Origin: Willaertia magna | Lineage: Eukaryota > Heterolobosea > Eutetramitea > Acrasida > Naegleriidae | Direction: 5' to 3' | Assembly (NCBI GenBank): GCA_902984215.1 | Contig: CADWAF010005194.1 | Coordinates: forward strand, 1-30,091 | Length of the DNA: 30,091 bases | Shown: in pieces, positions 10,251 through 19,691 of the stretch | Layout of the letters: every line of letters starts with the position of its first letter | How positions within the stretch are numbered: position 1 is the first letter of the stretch | Program-made: the position numbers and the translations under genes | The notes under the pieces: model-generated | Seen by the model: only the letters and a program-made list of their open reading frames with translations | The model's database searches: none | What the model was told of the DNA's origin: nothing

Positions 10251-11172
10251 TTAAAGTACTAGGATATAAATCAAAAGGACAGTGAAGAAACTTAGGGCAA
10301 ATTGTGAAGCTTTATAAATCTTTCCAACTGTTGTGCTACCTATAAGAAAGTGTGAAAAAGTTTACAAAAATTTCGGAATAAAAAAGTACTTACGAATAAC
10401 AAGAGGTATTTCTTTGTTTTCATCTATCATTCTTAAAATTGTTGATCTCTTTACACCACCAGCTTTTGAAATCTCACCTTCCCTTTGGGGAGTACCATCA
10501 TCATCAGTTGCAATACGAAAAACATAACAATATTTATATTTTCTGGTATAAGTATGTAATGCAATAGCAAAATCTTCTGCACCTCTTACATCATGTAAAT
10601 AAATTGGAAAAGCATCTTGAAGTTGTAAAAAGGAAAATGGAAGAACTTTCACTTGTATAACTGCTTGTAAAGCCTTTCCTTGAAATGAACCTATGTCAGT
10701 AACTTCTTTTTTTAATTTTAATTGTCCTTTTAATTGTTTTTCTTTATTTCTTTCATCTATTTCAAAGAACTTAATACATTCTTTATTATTATTTAATTTT
10801 AATCCAGTCGCAACAAATTCTCTTAAATCCTGTTAGTGATATTAAAAATTTAATTGTGAAATGTGTTAAAAATCAATTCATGTAAATACCAACCTCTAGA
10901 CTTGTAGGTTTTTCGGGAAGTGGAATAGTTAAAGTACCGAAATGTAAAATTAATTTAGGATCATAAGTTTCATTATCAAAAACATCTTTAGATAAAGTTG
11001 AATAACACTTTATTTCATTATTACTTAAAAATGTATTATTATTCAACAAAAACAAAGAATTAAATTTATTCTTTATCAAAAAATTATTACGGCTTAAAAC
11101 CCTCCTTGCAAGTGGTGCAGATGAAACAACACCAAAAGCCTTTGAAGCTTTCTTATGGAATTTGTTTAGCAT
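10251..11172 (-). CDS. Unrecognised protein with mitochondrial-type presequence and C-terminal membrane anchor (three exons)
   Basis: Exons 11172-10894, 10829-10394 and 10339-10251 join in frame to 267 aa. Introns are 64 nt (GTTGGT donor, CACTAACAG end) and 54 nt (GTAAGT...TTATAG). The first 60 residues are rich in Lys, Arg, Ser and Phe, lack acids early on, and end in a KCYSTLS stretch resembling a mitochondrial processing site. The middle (LILHFGTLTIPLP; LQAVIQVKVLPFSFLQLQD; KYKYCYVFRIATDDDGTP) looks like a soluble alpha/beta domain I do not recognise. The last exon encodes a hydrophobic helix (FALSFFTVLLIYILVL) that ends the protein, so it is probably anchored in the inner membrane with the domain on the matrix side. 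Its start codon lies 28 bp from that of the THO2 gene. Confidence 0.72.
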
Positions 11173-11200
11173 TATTTTTTTAACTTTCTTTATTTAAAAA
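11173..11200. promoter_or_regulatory. 28-bp divergent intergenic spacer
   Basis: Only 28 bp, nearly all A and T, separate the start codons of the minus-strand mitochondrial-type gene and the plus-strand THO2 gene. Any bidirectional promoter must therefore extend into, or transcription start within, one of the coding regions, or the leaders must be extremely short. Confidence 0.6.
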
Positions 11201-14200
11201 ATGAACACTAAACGAAAAAAGATTGTTAGGTCTTTTCCTCACAGTTCTTCTTCGCCAACTGTTCAAGCCTCTAATAGTACTGATAATAATGTAACCAATA
11301 ATAATAGTCATAATATGAACCATTCTCTTGTTAGTTCGAATAATACAACTCCACACGTAGAGATATCGGAGACGATAATTCATCAACAAGTGGTAACAAC
11401 AATAATTCAGGAAGATAACTCTTCTTCTTCATTAATTCCGAGTGAAAATTTAATAAATGATTCTTCAAGGATGATTATTGAAGAAGATGAAGAAAATCTT
11501 CCGACAAAATTAAACAGAGAATGGCTTTCCAATTGGTCTACACATAAGAGAGAGATGTAAGTAATAAAATAAATTGATGATCATCAAAAACAAACCATCA
11601 AAACATCAAATAAATAAAATCAATTAAATAGTGAAAAGTACCTACAAGGAATATTAATCAATAAGGAATTTAATAATCTAACAATTAGACAACAATTAAC
11701 TAATTTCTTCTTTCAAGTTTTACTACCAATACACTTTACTTCGTTATCACAAGAAAAACAAGAATTTTACGAAATGTTTTCAAGGCTTTTAAAAAATTAT
11801 GAAAAAAAAGAATTATTAATTTATTCTTTTTTATTTTCATTTAATTTACAATGGGGTAGAATAATAAATAATTTTGGAAGTAATAATGAAGAAATTAAAA
11901 ATCAATATAAAGAAGTTATGATGTTGTTAGTAGAAAATAATTTAATAGCAGAAGATGACCTTAAACAAACATTCAATTTCGAATATTTAAATGATTTTGG
12001 GATTGATGGAAATAAAGAAAGACAATTATTTAGAAAGATAAAGACTAAAGAATTGTATACTCAAGTAAGATACAATTTATTGCATGAAGAGTGTGAAGGA
12101 TTTTCTAAGTTAATTACTATACTTTTTGATAACGACTACGTTAAAAATACACCTTTCGAGGTTTTAACAAATCAAATTATAGAGTTAATTGGATTTTTTG
12201 ATTTGGAACCTCATCGTGTATTAGACATTATTTTAGATGCATATGAAAAAACATTAAGTGAAATTTTATTACAAATAATAACCAAATTATATAACACTTC
12301 TAATTTACGTCACGTAATTGGATTTAAATTACTTGGTTACCAAAAGGAAGAATCTACCCCAATGTCACTGTTTGTTATGATTATTCATTTCATGAGAAAG
12401 AAGCTGCTAACATTGGAGGAGATTTCTTCTTACCTTGGACCAAATACTTTTGAGGATCTTTATAATTTACACATAGAACATGAATCTGAAAAAAAGAAAG
12501 AAGCTAGGGAATACTCGTTAGTTTCTTTAGATCCAAATGAACGGTCAGATAAACCTGAACCAAGGTTAGATAAATCAGTACCAAAGTTTCAAACAGATCA
12601 AAGGTTTTTATTTACAATTGCATTACTGGAGTCAAATGAGTACACTTGGGCACTTCAAATGTTGAACCACCTTTCAAAATATGATGTTCATTGGAGTTTT
12701 GATATAACTTCTGCCTTACGTAAAAGTATTTCTGATTTAATTGAGCCTATTAGCGCTAGAGATGGTGCTTTGACTCCCGAGGATATAACTTTAATGGAAA
12801 CAACTGTTATTCCACTCATTATTCATACATTTTATGAATTGTACCATGATATCACTCTGCTTTCAAAGATTATTACAACACTTGGTCGTTATGCAGAAAC
12901 AACTAATCAATTTATTTCACCTCAAAAATTTGTAACAGATACGTTGGTTTGTATAATGTCTGCAATTTGTTTCATTAGTGCATCAGATACAGACTTAGGC
13001 TTAGTTGTGACATTTTGGAATATAATGAGCAAATTTTCGTACAGTACACGTTATCAAGTTTATGATTGTGTGAAAAAGGCTGGTTATGATCGTCAACCTA
13101 AAATGATAGCTCAAGCTCATTTTGCTGAAAAGCAAATTCGTGTATTCTTTAATAGAATATCTAGCGAAAATGTAAAAAAGAAAACTAAGGAAATGCTTCA
13201 GTTTGCTGTTCCTAATCCAATCATTACATGCTCTGAAGTATTAAGAAAATGTGAAAACTATGCTAATCAAATTACTTTGGCTATTGATGTTTCTGTTCAA
13301 GCCCCACTCCTGTACAGAGACGTAATGTGTTATTGCTTGGTGGAAAGACTGCTAGACACCCAAAGAAGTAGAATTAAAGACGATGGAATTAATATTGCTT
13401 CTTGGTTGTCGAACTTGGCTGTTTTTTGTGGTGTTTTTTTCAAAGAATACCCAACAGTAGACATGGACCCAATATTCAATTATCTTATTCAAAGAATTAA
13501 GGAGGGTATATGGGAAGATTTAATAATTATAACAGAAATTGTAAAGAAGGCCTCCGGTGTAGAATATTTTGAAGAAATTGGTGACAATCAACTGGAAGCT
13601 CATGCAGGTGGAAAATATTTAATTTCTGAAGCTAGTGGTTTTGCTCCTTCTTTTACAACTATCACTTCAAAATTGCAAGAAGCAACTGACTCACTTCGTA
13701 ATATACTAATCAAGAATAATAGAGGTAGATCTTTTTTACTTTTGATGGCTAAATTAAGTAATACTGGAATATTTCTTCATGAAGAAGTTGGTGAACATTG
13801 GAAACATATTACAGATGCGAAGGATACTACACACGTTGCTTTTTTAGTACTACACAAGTTTTTAGTAAGGGAAACAAACTTTATTTTAGAAGAAACCAGC
13901 CAACCTAAGGAAAGGGCATTACTGATCCCCTCCATCACAAATTTGAAATTGTTTAATTTGACCCCATCATTTATCTTTTCTCTAGTTAGACAATGCATTA
14001 GTCAAAAGGATTCTACTACTATACTATCGGGAGTTGAGGAATTAATACCTTCAAATGTTTGGACGCAGTTTACGCCTCAATTCTATCAATTCTTTTGGAT
14101 AAATGACCTGTATGATATATTTGTTCCTAACGCCATTTATACTTCAGAATGTGAAAGAATTAAAAGACTTCTCTCTACTGATGATAGAATTAAGCAACAC

Positions 14201-16195
14201 AAAAGAAGAAAACTTCAATATGAAGACCTATTGAATGCTCTTCAAGATGAACAATCCAGACAAAATAGAGATACCACAAATGTTATTAAGGTATTTAAGG
14301 AGGTCCACGAACGATTTATTTGTTCTTCTGATGAATTTATAGACATGTCAACGTTCCTTCAATACTGTATTATACCTAGATGTTTATTTTCAATATTGGA
14401 TTCACTATACTGTGCCAAATTTATTGAATTTTTACATTTTCACAGAACCCCAAAGTTTTCTTTATTATATTTTATGCAAGTTCTTTTTGAATTCATTCCT
14501 GGTTTAATTTTATCAAGTACTGAAAATGAAGTAAAACGATTAAGTAGAATGACTTTATATTTATTAAATATTGTAAATAAGTGGAGAGATAATCAAGAAG
14601 ATTTTAATAGCTTTTGTAAAAATAGATGTTCCAAAGTGGCAAACATTGATTTATTAACACAATCAGAAGATCGCTTTATTTCATTAGATTACGAAACATT
14701 CCAACAATTTTATTTTATTATTTTAGATAAATTATTGAATGAATTGGCAATATTATTGAAAACAAATGATGACATGAAATTACGTTTAATATTAATATTT
14801 TTAACACCATTAGCAAAAGCTAGAGCATTCCCATATTATAAACGCCATACAGAGATACTCTCAGATATCAGCCAAACTCTTGATAATCATCCAGTCGAAA
14901 ATATTGAATCATTAGGTAGAGCTTACCACCCAATAATTAAAGATATTTTGAAAAAGTCAAAGAATGATCCTTCGTTTATCAAAGAATTAGAAGAAAAGAA
15001 AAAGAAGAAACTCATTGTTGAAGAACCAATACCAGTTGCTACTCCAGTTATTGAGACAACTGAAACTATTGTTGAAACTGTTGCAACCGCTCCAACAATG
15101 GTTAGTGATGCAAGTAAAGTTGTAGAAGAACAGCCTCAAGAACAGCAACCAATGGAAATTGAAAGTACAGAAATTGTTCCACCACCTCCTAAGAGCGATG
15201 AACTAAATATTGCTCCTACCTCTACTATTGTAACAGAAGAACAACAAGCCAGTATGGTACTTCCTGAATCTAATGAGACGGTCAACGAAGAAAAGGACAA
15301 GATGGTAGACGAAGCAATTGCAACCACAGTTGACACAACTATAATTTCGACACCTATAACCCCATCATTGACAGAAGAGGAAATTGTTAATCTTCCAATA
15401 GCTACAACTCCCACAAGACCAACCACAGAAACTAAGGAGTCTGAAAGAACTGTTGAAACTACTATCCTACCAATAGTTGCAACAACCATCGAAGAGGTTC
15501 CTCCACCGCCACCAAAATCAAGCACGCAATCACCAACCACTGTCACTTCATCTAATGAGATTGTTCCACCTCCACCAAGTACAAAACCAAGTAGTGAAAC
15601 CACAGTTTCTGATAAGAAGGAGTTAGATCTTAGATTAAAGAATAAATTGGATCAACAACGCCAGAAAGAAACAGAACAAAAACAATTAGAAGTGAAGGAA
15701 CGTTTACAAAAGTATATGGGGGATATAGATAAAAAATTAGTAGTTCCACCAAATTATCCTCAAAGTTTTATTTCCAACCTTGAAGAATATAATAAGCCAC
15801 CTCCACCACCAAAGATTCCTCCTCCACAACAACAACCACCACAAGATTCCAGAAGACTTTCAACACCACCTTCAGTAGAAAGAAGAAGCACCTCTCCAAT
15901 GACGTCAAGCAGTTCAAGTAGGAAATATCAAAGCAATGACAATTATGACAGAAGATTACCAAGGGATTCTGGCTACAGAAAAGATTATACACCACCTAGA
16001 AGAGATTATAGTAGAAGAGATACAAATAGTAGAGATACAGCCCCACCTCCACCTTCAAATCCTCCAATGTACTATGATAATAACGATAGAAATGATAGAA
16101 ATAAGGGTGGGTACAGAAGTTCTAACGATCACAAAAGACAATCACCAAGCTCTTCGCATGGATATCATGATGATAGAAAGAGAAGAAAAGAATAA
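11201..16195 (+). CDS. THOC2: THO complex subunit 2 (THO2/THOC2), two exons
   Basis: Exons 11201-11556 and 11632-16195 (75-nt intron, GTAAGT...ATAG) join to give 1639 aa, similar to animal THOC2. Residues to about 1240 form the helical scaffold of the THO core, including TDQRFLFTIALLESNEYTWA in the first half, and FLTPLAKARAFPYYKRHTEI near the end of the scaffold. The tail after about 1240 is low complexity: Thr/Val/Glu-rich, with at least five PPPP(P) clusters, a basic helix (KKELDLRLKNKLDQQRQKE) and a final Arg/Asp/Ser-rich part (RRDYSRRDTNSRD; DRKRRKE) that probably binds RNA. THO couples transcription with mRNA packaging and export in the nucleus. The N-terminal 100 residues are Ser/Asn-rich and disordered. 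Confidence 0.86.
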
Positions 16196-16205
16196 ATTAT
16201 TTATT
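16191..16205. terminator. Shared bidirectional poly(A) signal at convergent gene ends
   Basis: AATAAA on the plus strand (16191-16196) overlaps the THO2 stop codon (16193-16195). TTTATT at 16200-16205 is AATAAA on the minus strand and overlaps the UDP-glycosyltransferase stop codon (16201-16203). Both genes thus appear to use hexamers inside one near-palindromic 15-bp element. Confidence 0.6.
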
Positions 16206-18000
16206 GTAATTTTTTTGATTTGGAAGAAAAGCACATAAATTTGAGAGTTATTGTTAAAAACACAGCTATCAAAGAAACGACAGCTGCAATTAAGGTGAAA
16301 ATTTTGTCACCAACATCTCTTTTGTAAATATTCCATTCTCCCATATTTTTAAAAAATTCTTGTTGTTTTCTAACACGAGGCAACACAACACTATCCAAAT
16401 GTTTGATTGTCTTTTCTTTTTCTTTGCTATCCATCTTATTAAGCCAAATATCCACGTCCTCCACCATTTTGTGTGGTCCCCGTTTTTCCTTGAGCTTAGT
16501 TGACAATAATTTTGCGCCTTGTTTGATTTCATTCATAGTGTTTTTGTTTGTGAATATTGACAGTAAGGTTTCTACATTAAAAGTTCCAGGTTCTAATAAA
16601 ATACCTCCTTTCTGGTTTTCCACCATTAAACCATTGAAAGTTCTTTCATAGAAATAGCCAGCATGAATGATTAAAGGTATTCCATAATAAAGAGATTGAT
16701 GAATGGTATTTGAGCCTCCATGAGTGAAAATAGCTTCTGCCTTTGGAATAATTTCATTTCCATTAATATAGTGATGAAAATGTGTATAATTCTTGACAGT
16801 AAAAGTTTTGTCAACTCCAGTTTCTGCCACATAACAATGATACGGAATATAATTAGTTGGATTATTTCTTTTTTCATGATTATTTAATTCTAAACAAAAT
16901 TCTGGCATTACCTCTTTTACAATATCAAAAGAAAGTGACATTTTCCCAAAATATGTAAATATTACTCTTTGATTTGCATATTTATCCTCTTCATTTTCCT
17001 TAATTAAATCTTTTGGTGAAGTTGGAAATAAATATCCAATAAAACTAACATTCTCCAACTGTTGTAATTGTGGTAACTCCAATTCCTCAATAGATGGAAC
17101 CATCTTCAAATTAGTTCTCAAAAACATCAAGTCATCTATCGTTTGCTGTCTTTGAAAGTTAATGGGATAAGGAGAAAAATCCGATAAGATATTATATGAA
17201 ATACTGTTAATCCAATACGCTGTTTTTGTATGTTTTCCACCAATTAAGGAAGAACCAAAGGTTTCAATGATTGGTATCTTCGCTAAATGTGAAGAATGAT
17301 AAACAGCTAAATCTATTTCGGAAAAGATAGCATCTGGTTTGAATTTAGAATATATTTCTAATTGTTCTAATATTAATTGCCTTAATATTGATTCTCTAGC
17401 GAAACCCATTGAAACCCATGACCAATAAATATTTCCAAACAACTTTAATGTTCTGCTTTTATCTGTTTTATAGATATCTTCTGCAAGCGATGAAGGAATA
17501 GAAGATGGAGCAACTAAGGATGGTGTTTTCATGATTTTATATGAAATAAAAGCAGGTACAAAACTCATAACTAAAGGGATTGTTTCAGTTTCATAAAATT
17601 CAAAACAAGAAGGCTCTGAAGCGTTATTATCATTGTTATAACATTGTGGAAGGTACTTCTTAAGGTAAGATTCCAGATAATTGCGATAATGTTTTCCAAC
17701 CATCCAGCCTATCTTCCAACTATTCTTCTTTTCAATGGTTGGAAAAGAAGAATCTCTTAAAAGTGCTTGAGCAATTGAGATAAATCTAGACAATGCTCCA
17801 TATGAAAATTCTGTGATAGAAGCTGATTGAACCGAAAATAATATTCTTCTTTCCGTTTGTTGTCGCAGAACAACATTATCATCCAGTGCAACAATATGAT
17901 GACTGTAGTTAGTTACCAACAAAAATATAACTGTTAGGGCAATAAACAAAATCCCAGACAAGTTCTTTCCACTTGATCCAGAACTGGAGAAATGAATCAT
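16201..18000 (-). CDS. Membrane-bound UDP-glycosyltransferase (GT1 family)
   Basis: The protein is 599 aa with no intron. Residues about 13-38 form a signal/anchor segment (SGILFIALTVIFLLVTNYSH). The C-terminal half carries the UDP-glycosyltransferase signature: FTHGGSNTIHQSLYYGIPLI with H427 and the double Gly, followed by HAGYFYERTFNGLMVENQKGGI. A second hydrophobic helix at about 567-590, ending in a Lys-rich tail, matches the single C-terminal anchor of animal ER UGTs (short cytosolic basic tail). The family transfers a sugar from a UDP-sugar to a lipid, sterol or small aglycone in the secretory lumen. The usual Asp-Gln pair that reads the sugar is not obvious (YERTFN lies there instead), so donor choice cannot be predicted. 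Confidence 0.87.
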   Translation of the reverse strand: MIHFSSSGSSGKNLSGILFIALTVIFLLVTNYSHHIVALDDNVVLRQQTERRILFSVQSASITEFSYGALSRFISIAQALLRDSSFPTIEKKNSWKIGWMVGKHYRNYLESYLKKYLPQCYNNDNNASEPSCFEFYETETIPLVMSFVPAFISYKIMKTPSLVAPSSIPSSLAEDIYKTDKSRTLKLFGNIYWSWVSMGFARESILRQLILEQLEIYSKFKPDAIFSEIDLAVYHSSHLAKIPIIETFGSSLIGGKHTKTAYWINSISYNILSDFSPYPINFQRQQTIDDLMFLRTNLKMVPSIEELELPQLQQLENVSFIGYLFPTSPKDLIKENEEDKYANQRVIFTYFGKMSLSFDIVKEVMPEFCLELNNHEKRNNPTNYIPYHCYVAETGVDKTFTVKNYTHFHHYINGNEIIPKAEAIFTHGGSNTIHQSLYYGIPLIIHAGYFYERTFNGLMVENQKGGILLEPGTFNVETLLSIFTNKNTMNEIKQGAKLLSTKLKEKRGPHKMVEDVDIWLNKMDSKEKEKTIKHLDSVVLPRVRKQQEFFKNMGEWNIYKRDVGDKIFTLIAAVVSLIAVFLTITLKFMCFSSKSKKLQ

Positions 18001-18158
18001 TCCAATTTTTTTCTTAAAACAATAACGAATCGTTACTAAAGGCCTTTAATGGTTATGTTTAAAATTGTAAAAATGGACAAATAAATGTAAATTGTTCGCC
18101 ATCTAGCATCTTATAATAAAATTTACAGTAATTAAAAAGAACTGTTAAATAGTTGGTT

Positions 18159-19502
18159 CTAAGGACAGTTTTCTACTAATAAAATAACTTTTCGATATCC
18201 CTCAATTGCTAGAGCTTCAAAATAAGTGTTATTTTCATTGCAGTGTAATTGTTGTCCAATTTGATAGATGTTAACATTTTTTGGTAGTAAATATAGTAAT
18301 TGGTTTGGATTTAAATTTAGTTTAGTTTGTTCATAAATGTCAATACCATTTACTTCTCCATTATTAATTAACATATCATATTTTATATTGTAGATGTTTA
18401 CTTGTTGATAATCAAATCCATAAGGAGGAGCTAAAAAGGCAATTATTTTAACATTCTTTTCCTTAATTATTTTATTATATGCTTCATTTAATTCATTTTC
18501 ATTCATATCTAACTCTCCTTCAATTAAAGGTAGATCTGTATTTAAATATTGATAAATAATTTGTTTAAAAGTGTTAAATTGTTGCATAAAATCACCATTA
18601 CATAATCTCAATTTATTTAAATCGCAACCATAAATATTTGCATTGTGTTGTAAACATTCTAATTTCTTCTCGGAAATTTCACATCCAATAACTAAATCAA
18701 TCTCCTCTTGTAACAAAAATTGTATTAAATTCCCACCAACTCCACAAAAACCATCAATCACAATAATCTTTTGATTTTCATTTTCTTTTTGTAAAATTGA
18801 ACAGTTTGCAATATATTCGGAAATTGGTTCAGGGGTAATTTCATACCAACTAGACCCTTCTAACTGTATTCCTTCACTAAATTTTGAGAATAATTGTTTC
18901 CTTTTAAATAGATATTTATCAATATTTATACCATTATTGTTATCTACACTATTTTGTGAAATATTATTTGAGGAAATCGTATTTTGTTTATTTCCTAAAA
19001 GATGTTGAAATGGTGACATTAATAAATTATTATTTTCATTTCTTAATAAATGTTTTATTTTATAACCATTAATATAAACTTTAATTTTTGATTTTAAATT
19101 ACTATTATTAGTTTTAAATAAATATAATTCAATAGATTGTTTAAAATTTAAGTTAATGTTGTATTGATAATTTTTATTTAAATGAAATGTTAAAATATTA
19201 TTTTCATTTAATAATTTAATATATAAAGTGTACTCATTTACTTCTTCAATATCTTCTGCATTAATAATTGTTATATTTTTTATATAAAAATTATTTGTGA
19301 AATATTTCGGAATGTTAGAAGAAGAGGCTTGATTATAAATACTTGTATTATCTAATAAAATTGGATAAGCAATTGATAGAGAAGTAGATGACTCGGAATT
19401 ATTTCTTTTTCTTTTCTTTCTGGAATTGTTATTCACGCCGGGAGAGTCGAACAGTACGGTAATTGTTTCAAGCAAAACTTCTTTCACCCTACCTTGTTGC
19501 AT
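18159..19502 (-). CDS. TGS1: Trimethylguanosine synthase-like RNA cap methyltransferase
   Basis: The protein is 447 aa, with no intron. The C-terminal half matches the TGS1 catalytic domain: LFSKFSEGIQLEGSSWYEITPEPISEYI, then the SAM-binding motif I GFCGVGGN (about 251-258), an acidic motif II (VIGCEISEKK), CNGDF, and motif IV APPYG at 358-362. The enzyme converts the m7G cap of snRNAs, snoRNAs and some mRNAs to m2,2,7G using two SAM, in the nucleus or cytoplasm. In most homologues motif IV is SPPWGG, and the Trp stacks on the cap guanine; here Tyr takes that place. The N-terminal 200 residues are Asn-rich with a basic KKRKR cluster near 29-33 that may be a nuclear signal. Confidence 0.85.
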   Translation of the reverse strand: MQQGRVKEVLLETITVLFDSPGVNNNSRKKRKRNNSESSTSLSIAYPILLDNTSIYNQASSSNIPKYFTNNFYIKNITIINAEDIEEVNEYTLYIKLLNENNILTFHLNKNYQYNINLNFKQSIELYLFKTNNSNLKSKIKVYINGYKIKHLLRNENNNLLMSPFQHLLGNKQNTISSNNISQNSVDNNNGINIDKYLFKRKQLFSKFSEGIQLEGSSWYEITPEPISEYIANCSILQKENENQKIIVIDGFCGVGGNLIQFLLQEEIDLVIGCEISEKKLECLQHNANIYGCDLNKLRLCNGDFMQQFNTFKQIIYQYLNTDLPLIEGELDMNENELNEAYNKIIKEKNVKIIAFLAPPYGFDYQQVNIYNIKYDMLINNGEVNGIDIYEQTKLNLNPNQLLYLLPKNVNIYQIGQQLHCNENNTYFEALAIEGYRKVILLVENCP

Positions 19503-19691
19503 TTTTAATTTTTAAAAAAATATGAAAATCAATGAAGCGTTCATTTCTACCCGCCTTTTATTAACCTTATATCCTTTTGGAACTACAAATATTTTTAAAT
19601 AAATAAAAAAAGCCTTCACTACTGACATAGTGTATAGTGTAACTGTGGTTAACTTGGTTTATGTTGGATAGAATTAGTTATTTCTTGTTCA
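19503..19691. promoter_or_regulatory. Divergent promoter region between TGS1-like and adenylyl cyclase genes
   Basis: 189 bp separate the two start codons. It contains A+T-rich stretches (AAATAAATAAAAAAAG near 19600) and a GTGTATAGTGTAACTG segment, but no motif that I can assign to a known factor. Confidence 0.4.

Noticed and set aside
15136..15603. 155-codon open frame on the minus strand inside THO2, rich in Val, Ser and Gly
   Set aside because: It is the antisense of the Thr/Val/Pro-rich low-complexity tail; the GGGG runs mirror the proline codons of the real gene.
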